Positions 13,132 to 19,324 of a stretch of DNA of 36,518 nucleotides are shown here, piece by piece; position 1 is the stretch's first letter; every line of letters starts with the position of its first letter. Position numbers and translations under genes: made by a program. The notes under the pieces were generated by a model. That model saw only the letters and a program-made list of their open reading frames with translations, was not told the origin of the DNA and searched no databases. This DNA comes from a virus. Where the stretch lies: the IMG/VR virus record IMGVR_UViG_3300021197_000705, positions 1 to 36,518 of that record; one strand, written 5' to 3'.

Positions 13132-13352
13132 TGTACTCGGCCAACTATTTAGAACCCGGCGCTATCGCATGGCGCCAAGCGTTCGCAAAACACCTAACGA
13201 CTCACAAGTGCAAAGGATGCGGAACACAAGTTTGCTCAGGCCACGCTCAACTATCCCTAGATGACAGTCTAGATTATGACTGTAACTATAATCCGGAATG
13301 CCCATTTGCTGCACAATATGAAGACGGGATCTACTGCAACTACTGCCGATAA
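13131..13352 (+). CDS. Cysteine-rich, probably zinc-binding protein (73 aa)
   Basis: Last gene of the rightward small-gene operon, coupled by TAATG. Seven cysteines (C27, C30, C35, C51, C57, C69, C72) plus histidines are arranged as CKGCGTQVCSGH, C-x5-CPF and a terminal CNYCR, enough for one or two zinc sites. The first 22 residues look helical. A UUCG-loop terminator follows 23 bases after the stop. Confidence 0.72.
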   Translation: MYSANYLEPGAIAWRQAFAKHLTTHKCKGCGTQVCSGHAQLSLDDSLDYDCNYNPECPFAAQYEDGIYCNYCR

Positions 13353-13374
13353 CTAACCGATAACCAAACGAATT

Positions 13375-13410
13375 GGGCCAGTCTTTCGAGGCTGGTCCTC
13401 TTCCATTTTT
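13375..13410 (+). terminator. Intrinsic terminator with UUCG tetraloop
   Basis: GGGCCAGTCT (13375-13384) pairs with AGGCTGGTCC (13389-13398) as ten base pairs including two G-U pairs, closed by a TTCG tetraloop. The downstream side reads TCTTCC then ATTTTT. It ends the rightward operon that starts at 11515. Confidence 0.82.
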
Positions 13411-13557
13411 GCGAACAGCTACCAGCAAAACCAACCGAGGGCAAACGAACAAACGCAAAACGTTTTTCGTGCGCCAGCGCCCTATCCCTAACACCAACAA
13501 ACCCTACCCCCCTATAGTCTAGTCATTGGTGAGTAGGTTGTAGTGTTTAGTCTATTT

Positions 13558-13655
13558 AGGTACGGTACCTGTTAATAAACTTAGGATACCTATGTAGTAG
13601 GTTGACTAAGTATTAGGAGGCTAGAAACATAGGGAGTATGTGCCTAGGTACCTAG
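13558..13655. repeat. AGGTAC-type palindromes, operator-like
   Basis: Two perfect palindromes share the half-site AGGTAC: AGGTAC-G-GTACCT at 13558-13570 and CTAGGTACCTAG at 13644-13655. A shorter AGG-ATA-CCT lies at about 13582. Related CTAGGTA words occur at 7054 and 7104 in the leader region of an RHH gene. They may be binding sites of a phage regulator; this is inference. Confidence 0.4.
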
Positions 13656-13765
13656 TACTAACATAATGTTTATCGTCTGTTTAGCTAGTTTGGTTCAATG
13701 GTTTGTGGTTGTGTTGGTTGTGCGGATAGTTTGGTGGTGTTCGGGCGGGTTGTTTTGGGAGAATG

Positions 13766-14004
13766 TTCACCGCTTTGGTGAATGTTTGAGAGTGTTAGCC
13801 CCCCCTCTGGGGAGGAACTTACGTTGAGGTTGGTCCGCTTGTGGAGCCATGCCGTCGTTGTTAGCCAACAAGGTATTAGTTTGTTGGAAGGCCGGTGTGT
13901 AAGTGCGGATTGTTTCTTTGTGGCTGCCCAGGCTTCCCATTACCAGCCGTCCGTACTTTTGGGATATTTTTTGAACGCCTATGCAAGATTTGTTCGTAGG
14001 CGTT
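13766..14004 (+). ncRNA. Candidate structured RNA or structured DNA element
   Basis: Consecutive helices can be drawn by eye. TTCACC/GGTGAA with loop GCTTT at 13766-13782. CCAACAA/TTGTTGG at 13865-13887. A long arm with AAGTGCGGA/TCCGTACTT (13901-13909 with 13950-13958, one G-U) enclosing TGGCTG/CAGCCG, followed by a run of six T at 13967-13972. AACGCCTA/TAGGCGTT (13974-13981 with 13997-14004) enclosing GCAA/TTGT. No match to tmRNA, 6S, RNase P or tRNA was seen. A plus-strand transcript is assumed; no promoter for it was identified. A packaging site is an alternative reading. Confidence 0.35.
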
Positions 14005-14151
14005 GTTGACTGGTATCCGTTTGACGGGCTACTCCCCCTACCGTTGATAGGTTCGGGGGGCGGTTTCTCACCGTGCAACCCTAGTTTCCCTTGGGTCGGG
14101 GCCGATCTTTCTCGGTGTCGTGGGTTGTGTATGTTTATTGTAGCAGATGTT

Positions 14152-14168
14152 TGCTATGCTTGCTTATA
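14152..14168 (+). promoter_or_regulatory. Extended -10 promoter for the late block, leaderless
   Basis: TGC-TATGCT (14152-14160) is a TGn-extended -10 box. It lies seven bases before the ATG at 14168, so transcription would start at or within a base of the start codon. There is no Shine-Dalgarno site. It is the first rightward promoter before the terminase and portal genes. Confidence 0.55.
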
Positions 14169-14431
14169 TGGCTCCTTCTAATTCTTCGGCACCTAAAGAA
14201 AGCGCCCGGTATTACCGGGATAATCCTGATGCGAGGAAAAAGAAGGATGCCTATAATACTAAGTTTAATAAGAAGCCTGGTCAGATGGCTAAGCGCCGTG
14301 AGTTGTCTAAGGCTCGTTCGGATAGGGGTATTATGGGTAAGGGCGGTAAGGACTTGTCGCATACTAAAAGTGGCGGTCTTGTTCGTGAGAAGGTTTCTAA
14401 GAACCGGGGCCGTAATAGGGGCAAAAAGTAG
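14168..14431 (+). CDS. Conserved small basic phage protein (87 aa)
   Basis: I place the start at the ATG at 14168; the upstream in-frame ATGs at 14147 and 14156 overlap the -10 box. The product is highly basic: ESARYYRDNPDARKKKDAYNTKFNKKPGQMAKR, then GKGGKDLSHTKSGGLV and a KNRGRNRGKK tail. This pattern (YYRxNPxARxKKxxY...KKPxQxxKRxE...KDxSHTK) recurs in many marine and freshwater phages as a small protein near terminase genes. Its charge suggests DNA or RNA binding, perhaps in packaging, but its function is not established. Confidence 0.8.
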   Translation: MAPSNSSAPKESARYYRDNPDARKKKDAYNTKFNKKPGQMAKRRELSKARSDRGIMGKGGKDLSHTKSGGLVREKVSKNRGRNRGKK

Positions 14432-14508
14432 TTACTATTAATGTGATTAGGGATATTATTGCGGTTAACCAAGTTATGGTTAGGATTATGTTGCCGAACC
14501 ACAAGGTG

Positions 14509-14832
14509 TTAGCATCCGGCTTCGCGTTTTAGGTGTTCCCAAACGCCCCATTGTTCTTCGCTCCATTTGGTGTTTACTGTGTTGAGGAAGCTGGAGCAGT
14601 CTTTGTTTTCGATTGGTAGTTTTACGGAGGCGTCCCCTATTTGTATGGTGTTTTCGCGTGTTAGGGGATGGTATTGTTTGGTTGGTTGTTGAGTTTCGGA
14701 GTCCGGCCAGAGCATCATAACTGCTGTAATTGCGCCTGCTATTGCTACGCCAACAGCAGAAAGACCTTTGACAATTTTTTTTATGGCGTCAGCCCAAGCG
14801 TCTGCTTGTTGTCCTACCTCTTCTGCTTGCAT
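14509..14832 (-). CDS. Orphan leftward membrane protein (107 aa), leaderless
   Basis: The only minus-strand gene inside the rightward late block. Residues 1-22 are polar and helical. About 23-43 form a membrane helix (GLSAVGVAIAGAITAVMMLWP) and the remaining 60 residues are polar with two cysteines (one in KDCSS and the C-terminal one). A -10 box (TGA-TATTCT, 14839-14847) lies six bases before its ATG, so it has its own promoter and a leaderless message. Single-pass membrane proteins expressed separately from late genes are often superinfection-exclusion or lysogeny proteins; a holin or antiholin role is also possible. No family recognised. Confidence 0.72.
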   Translation of the reverse strand: MQAEEVGQQADAWADAIKKIVKGLSAVGVAIAGAITAVMMLWPDSETQQPTKQYHPLTRENTIQIGDASVKLPIENKDCSSFLNTVNTKWSEEQWGVWEHLKREAGC

Positions 14833-14847
14833 TATTCTAGAATATCA
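14832..14847 (-). promoter_or_regulatory. Leaderless extended -10 promoter of the orphan leftward gene
   Basis: On the minus strand TGA-TATTCT (14847-14839) followed by six bases and the ATG at 14832. No good -35 (TTTTAG at the expected distance). It has the same form and spacing as the promoters at 11503 and 14155. Confidence 0.55.
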
Positions 14848-14876
14848 CACCTGTTTCTACACTAAAAATGTTTTCC

Positions 14877-14894
14877 TGCTATCTTGTTTCTTTA
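14877..14894 (+). promoter_or_regulatory. Extended -10 promoter diverging from the orphan gene
   Basis: TGC-TATCTT at 14877-14885, eight bases before the ATG at 14894, again without a Shine-Dalgarno site. It would restart rightward transcription past the leftward orphan gene, towards the terminase. Confidence 0.45.
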
Positions 14895-15022
14895 TGGTAG
14901 CGGAAGAAGAATTTGATGAACTACCCACAGAAATGATGGGTGAACGGTATGATCCGTTCGAAGATGACACCCCAATCGAATGCGGGTTAGAAAATCCTGA
15001 AGTTTGCGAGTCTTGCCAGTAA
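14894..15022 (+). CDS. Small acidic protein with C-terminal cysteines (42 aa)
   Basis: The frame extends upstream to 14768, but that part lies over the promoter region and has unnatural composition. ATG at 14894 gives MVAEEEFDELPTEMMGERYDPFEDD, ending ECGLENPEVCESCQ with cysteines C30, C38 and C41. Acidic and possibly metal-binding. No family recognised. The leaderless-type -10 box supports this start. Confidence 0.6.
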   Translation: MVAEEEFDELPTEMMGERYDPFEDDTPIECGLENPEVCESCQ

Positions 15023-15055
15023 GGTAAGTAATACCCCTAACAGAAACGGAAGACA

Positions 15056-15250
15056 ATGGGACAAGATAAAACTAGCGGAAGAGTTCCTCCGCACGCATCA
15101 TCAGCACATCATCGCCAAGGTTACAACGATCGTCTTGATGAGTCTCTTGCTATGGCTCATGGTAAAAAAAGCCAGTCGTTAAAAGACCGACGTGATGAAT
15201 CACGAGGCGCACGTAAACCTAAAGGATCTTTTGGTTTCGGTAAGCGCTAA
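15056..15250 (+). CDS. Small basic protein with DRRDESRG motif (64 aa)
   Basis: A 64-residue basic, presumably disordered protein: GYNDRLDESLAMAHGKKSQSLKDRRDESRGARKPKG. The paired DRLDES / DRRDES motifs with an intervening GKK-QSxKDRR are familiar from small proteins near terminase genes in marine phage genomes; function is unknown there too. The ribosome site is weak (GGAAGA). It stops 13 bases before the terminase start. Confidence 0.68.
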   Translation: MGQDKTSGRVPPHASSAHHRQGYNDRLDESLAMAHGKKSQSLKDRRDESRGARKPKGSFGFGKR

Positions 15251-15263
15251 TTAAGGGGATTGT

Positions 15264-17207
15264 ATGCCTTCGGGCAAAGCTATTACTGTAGAAAAATGGA
15301 CACAGTTCTTGGCGCTGCGTCGTGCAGGTAACTCTATGTACGGCGCAGCCAAAGAATGCGAAATATCTTACCATGCTTGCCGAGACGCTGAAAGCGGTAA
15401 AGCCCCACGCAACTATTTGGCTGCTAAAGAGACGTTAGGCAATCAAGGTCCTTCTGGTGTACCTGACTATGAGGACCTTAAACCTGAAGCTCAGGCAGCT
15501 TACGATAACATAGAAGTCTTTGCTAGACGCTATTTTGGTATCGTGTTACAGCCTTGGCAGATAGAAGCCACGGAACGTATCATGGGGTTAATGGAAACAG
15601 AGTACGAAGAGTACGCTGTTATTAATGCGCCACCTGGCTGCGGTAAATCAACGTTTTTTGCTAAAGTGCTTCCTGCCTGGGCAACTGTAAGAAATAGAGC
15701 TATCCGTGGCATGATTGGTTCTTCGTCACAACGCCTAGCGGAATGGTACTCTCGTAGGCTAAGATCAGAATTGGATCGTGCTCATCCAGTCAAAGCTGAA
15801 CTAAACGACGTTCGTTTAGGGCTAGCGGTAGACGCAGAGGCCACAATCCAAGAAGACTTCGGTATGTTCAAACCAGACTCGTCTGAAATTTGGCGTTCCG
15901 AAGCTTTCACTGTGCTACAACAAGGTGACGCTCCTCTTTCTCAGAAAGAGCCAACATGGTCAGCGTTCGGAATGGACTCCGGTTTTCTCGGCGGTCGTTT
16001 TGATCTGGTTATCTGGGACGACGTTTACGATCCTCGCAAAATGCGATCTTCTGAAGCCCGTTCCGACATGCAACGATGGTGGGATGAAGTAGCAGAAACT
16101 CGGTTAGAGCCGGGCGGGCTGCTTATTCTCCAAGGTCAGCGCATGTCAGCCGATGACATTTACCGTTATGCGTTAGACAAAGTAGCTCCCCCTGACGATC
16201 TAGAACTTGAGGAGTTTGACCCCGACGATGCACCAGAAGAATGGCGAAAATACCATCATCTCAAATATCCGGTCCATTATGAAGACCGTTGTAAAGGCGA
16301 TCACAAACCTGACGCCGCACCTTGGCCCGAAGGGTGCCTACTTTACCCTCGTCGATTACCGTGGAGACGACTTAGACACATTAAAGCGCAAACTCCAGAC
16401 CGATTTGAAGTCCTGTATCAGCAATCGGACATAAATCCGGCCAGTGTGCTGGTTGACCCCCTGTGGGTAAGTGGCGGTCTTGGATCTGACGGTGTTGATT
16501 ATGTCGGTTGTTGGGATAACGACCGTGATCTTTGGGAACTTCCGCAAGGAGTTTCTGGAGACATGTTCGTTGTAGCAACCGCTGATCCTTCACCGTCACA
16601 GTTCTGGGCTTTGCAGTGCTGGGCTTACAATCCTGAAACTGAGTTTCGTTATTTGTTGGAATCGTACCGTCGTAAGATGGACGCTCCATCATTTTTGGAT
16701 TGGAATCATAGCGAGCAAAGGTTCACTGGGGTTGCTGAGGATTGGTGGCAGATCACTAACGATATGGGCCGTCCTTTGACTCATTGGATTATTGAAGCTA
16801 ACGCTGCACAGAAATTTATTTTACAATATGACCATTTTAAGCGATGGGCATCTATGCGAGGAGTGCAACTTGTTCCGCATTATACACATAGCCGAAATAA
16901 GGGAGACCCTAAGTATGGTGTCCAAATGTTGGCTCCGTTATGGCGGGTAGGTCGTATCCGTTTGCCAGGCAAACAGGGCACAGATGCCCGTCCGCACTCG
17001 CTTTTGTTGATAAACGAAGTGACTCGATGGAACCCAGAAGGTACCGGATCTCGCACAGATGACTGTGTTATGGCACAATGGTTCTTAGAACATAATTTAG
17101 AGAAATTGTATGTACCACAAAATGATGGGCCTAAACAGTGGCGCCCGTCGTGGCTTTCAGGGCAAGATATAGGGGGGAACCATTCTTACGCAAGGTTGTA
17201 TACGTGA
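15264..17207 (+). CDS. terL: Terminase large subunit with N-terminal HTH-like extension
   Basis: A 647-residue packaging motor, with AAGGGG five to six bases before the ATG. The ATPase domain has Walker A APPGCGKST (122-130) and Walker B LVIWDD (248-253). The nuclease domain has VVATADPSPSQFWAL with D441 and a late acidic pair in RTDDCVMA (D599, D600). The first 75 residues are an additional domain; ITVEKWTQFLALRRAGNSMYGAAKECEISYHACRDA has helix-turn-helix spacing. No separate small terminase was recognised, so this extension may carry the DNA-recognition role. The stop overlaps the portal start (GTGA). Confidence 0.95.
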   Translation: MPSGKAITVEKWTQFLALRRAGNSMYGAAKECEISYHACRDAESGKAPRNYLAAKETLGNQGPSGVPDYEDLKPEAQAAYDNIEVFARRYFGIVLQPWQIEATERIMGLMETEYEEYAVINAPPGCGKSTFFAKVLPAWATVRNRAIRGMIGSSSQRLAEWYSRRLRSELDRAHPVKAELNDVRLGLAVDAEATIQEDFGMFKPDSSEIWRSEAFTVLQQGDAPLSQKEPTWSAFGMDSGFLGGRFDLVIWDDVYDPRKMRSSEARSDMQRWWDEVAETRLEPGGLLILQGQRMSADDIYRYALDKVAPPDDLELEEFDPDDAPEEWRKYHHLKYPVHYEDRCKGDHKPDAAPWPEGCLLYPRRLPWRRLRHIKAQTPDRFEVLYQQSDINPASVLVDPLWVSGGLGSDGVDYVGCWDNDRDLWELPQGVSGDMFVVATADPSPSQFWALQCWAYNPETEFRYLLESYRRKMDAPSFLDWNHSEQRFTGVAEDWWQITNDMGRPLTHWIIEANAAQKFILQYDHFKRWASMRGVQLVPHYTHSRNKGDPKYGVQMLAPLWRVGRIRLPGKQGTDARPHSLLLINEVTRWNPEGTGSRTDDCVMAQWFLEHNLEKLYVPQNDGPKQWRPSWLSGQDIGGNHSYARLYT

Positions 17208-18967
17208 TAACTGTTACTGAGATAGTTTCAATTTATAGTGCCAGGGCGCAAGCGTCTGACCAGATCAAAGGTCGTATGCGTAATCTTAGAGATTACTATA
17301 ACGGAGATGTCATAGTTCCGTTACCTGAAATCAACTCTGATGAACAGTCAGCGGTAGCTAATTTGTTAGCTCAAGGTTTAGATCAGACTGCTATGAGAAT
17401 AGCGTCTACTCGCCCTGACATTTATTGTCCCCCTACAGATGTAGCTCGTAAACGTTCGCGTGATAATGCAGACATCACTCGTAAGGCTTTATTTGGTTGG
17501 TGGGAAAACAGTCAAATGGATTTGCAGTTAGCTAAACGTGCCCGTCAACTTATCGGGTACGCTACTACTGTTTCTCAGCTTAGGTGGAACGAAAAGAATG
17601 GGTGCCCGGAATGGCATTTGCGTGACCCTTTGACAGCATACCCAGCTACTCTTCTTGGCGTAGATGACATGCTGCCTCGTGATTGCATTTTTGCGTATGA
17701 ACGTCCTCTCGGATATTTGCATCAAATGTATCCTCAAGCCGCTTCAGTGTTCCAATCGAACAGCGACGCTGGTCCTGATCAAGCTATTGAAATGATTGAG
17801 TACGTTGACGCCGAAGAAACTGTTTTGGTAGCTATGCGTGGACCGGTGCAAACTGGTCTGTTTGGCACGTCGTCTACTATGGACGATAACATTGTTTTAG
17901 AGTTGGAACGTGTCCCTAATCGTATAGGCCAAGCTCCGGTAGTGTGTGCCCAAAGAATTTCGTTAGATGGGGCGCAAGGCCAATTCGATGGCATTCTTGG
18001 CATGTATCAGATGCAAGCTCGTTTAATGGCGCTTGAAGTTATAGCTGTACAAAAAGGTGTGTTCCCTGACACTTGGCTTGTTGGCCGTGCAGGCGAAACC
18101 CCACAGATCGTTAACCCAGCAGATGGAATGACCGGCGAAGTCGGTGTCATCCGTGGCGGCGATCTTAAAGACATGTCTTTGCAACCTGGCTATATGACTA
18201 ACCCTGCGATTGACCGATTAGAACGGGCGCAACGTTTAACGGCTGGTATTCCTCCAGAGTTCGGCGGAGAGTCTTCTACTAACATTCGGACTGGTCGTCG
18301 AGGCGATTCGGTTCTTTCGGCAGCAGTTGATTTCCCTGTACAAGAAGCTCAAAGGATTGTAGCTAGGTCTTTGCAAGAAGAAAACAAGATAGCTATTGAA
18401 ATGTCTAAAGCTTACGCAGGGAACCGGGGACGCACTTTTTATGTAACTTCTAAAAACGCTAAAGGCCCAGTCCAATATACTCCTAACGCTAATTTTGAAA
18501 CGACTGATAACGTTGTAACTTACAGCCAGGCTGGTGCTGATATTAACAATCTTGTTATTGGCGGCGGGCAAAGGCTCGGTATGGGCACTATGTCTAAGAT
18601 GTCGTTTATGGCGATTGATCCTTTGGTAGAAGATCCAGAGTTTGAGCATGACGCAGTTGTAGCTGAACAGTTAGAAGCAGCGTTGCTTTCTTCTATTCAG
18701 CAACAAGCCGCTGAAGGCGCAATTCCTCCAGCAGATCTTGCTCGTATTATGAGTTTGGTTGCTAACAATCAGAAAGAGTTAGCTGAGGCTGTTGAGCAAG
18801 TGCAGAAAGAAGCGCAAGAACGTCAAGCTAAACAAGTTGAGGCTATGTCAGCGGAAGCTATGCCAGGGCTAGCTCAGCCTGGGATGGGTGCTGAAGCTAT
18901 GGCCGCCGGTGCAAATGCAGAAGCGGAAGCGGCACCTGATTTAGGTGCGTTACTAGGAGCGTTATAA
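17204..18967 (+). CDS. Portal protein, SPP1 gp6-like
   Basis: GTG at 17204 overlaps the terminase stop as GTGA and gives MITVTEIVSIYSARAQ, 587 residues. The upstream open frame lies inside terL and is discounted. Typical portal features: LRDYYNGDVIVPLPEI near the N-terminus, LVGRAGETPQIVNPADG and GDLKDMSLQPGYMTNPAIDRLERAQRLTAGIPPEFGGES around the wing/stem helices, and a long C-terminal helix (about 500-560). The last 35 residues are a low-complexity A/E/G/M tail. It forms the dodecameric vertex through which DNA is packed and ejected. Confidence 0.88.
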   Translation: MITVTEIVSIYSARAQASDQIKGRMRNLRDYYNGDVIVPLPEINSDEQSAVANLLAQGLDQTAMRIASTRPDIYCPPTDVARKRSRDNADITRKALFGWWENSQMDLQLAKRARQLIGYATTVSQLRWNEKNGCPEWHLRDPLTAYPATLLGVDDMLPRDCIFAYERPLGYLHQMYPQAASVFQSNSDAGPDQAIEMIEYVDAEETVLVAMRGPVQTGLFGTSSTMDDNIVLELERVPNRIGQAPVVCAQRISLDGAQGQFDGILGMYQMQARLMALEVIAVQKGVFPDTWLVGRAGETPQIVNPADGMTGEVGVIRGGDLKDMSLQPGYMTNPAIDRLERAQRLTAGIPPEFGGESSTNIRTGRRGDSVLSAAVDFPVQEAQRIVARSLQEENKIAIEMSKAYAGNRGRTFYVTSKNAKGPVQYTPNANFETTDNVVTYSQAGADINNLVIGGGQRLGMGTMSKMSFMAIDPLVEDPEFEHDAVVAEQLEAALLSSIQQQAAEGAIPPADLARIMSLVANNQKELAEAVEQVQKEAQERQAKQVEAMSAEAMPGLAQPGMGAEAMAAGANAEAEAAPDLGALLGAL

Positions 18968-19324
18968 ATGCCACGTAAAGGCGCAGGCCAAAAAATTCAG
19001 ACTGCTAAAGGACAAGCTTATGGTGAAGCTCAAATGCAAGAAGAGGCTCAACGAGCAGTGCCTTTGCCTCAGATGCCTAGTGCTGCAAAAGCTGCACCAG
19101 GTGAAGCATCATTAAACAGAAATACTGAACGTCCTAATGAGACTGTCATGGCTTCTCCAATGGGGCCGCCTCCTCGTGCTATGGAAGGAGTGTCAAACGA
19201 ATCGCTGTACGCTCAGCTACCTATGTTGGAAAGTATTGCTTCCCAACCTGGAGCGTCTGCCCAAACTAAAGCTTTTGTCCGTCAGCTTAGGCTAGTCGCT
19301 ATGCGTAACGGAGTCGAAGCATGA
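18968..19324 (+). CDS. Hypothetical structural-operon protein (118 aa)
   Basis: ATG directly follows the portal stop and the gene ends in an ATGA overlap with the giant gene. The product is basic at the N-terminus (MPRKGAGQKIQTAKG), rich in A, P, Q and M in the middle and probably disordered, with a short helical C-terminus (KAFVRQLRLVAMRNG). It could be a portal-associated or scaffold-like factor. No family recognised. Confidence 0.7.
   Translation: MPRKGAGQKIQTAKGQAYGEAQMQEEAQRAVPLPQMPSAAKAAPGEASLNRNTERPNETVMASPMGPPPRAMEGVSNESLYAQLPMLESIASQPGASAQTKAFVRQLRLVAMRNGVEA

Larger units (their letters stand above)
13411..14167. other. Long non-coding region with tracts and helices
   Basis: No convincing gene. 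Short frames here have no ribosome site and unnatural composition. In order: an A/C-rich stretch (13411-13510), short palindromes (13558-13655), a tract that is almost only G and T on the plus strand (about 13688-13760), a series of stable helices (13766-14004), a C/G-rich stretch and an extended -10 promoter at its right end. It separates the rightward accessory operon from the late genes. Confidence 0.7.

Noticed and set aside
13767-14078. Minus-strand 103-aa frame in the non-coding region, and plus-strand frames at 13782 and 13981
   Set aside because: No ribosome sites and a random composition; they lie over the predicted helices. The region is better read as non-coding.
14441-14532. 29-aa plus-strand frame between the basic protein and the orphan gene
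   Set aside because: No ribosome site, GTG start only, and it overlaps the 3' end of the leftward gene.
17138-17203. Upstream extension of the portal gene from 17138
   Set aside because: This part lies inside terL. The GTG at 17204 overlaps the terL stop as GTGA, the coupling used throughout this genome.
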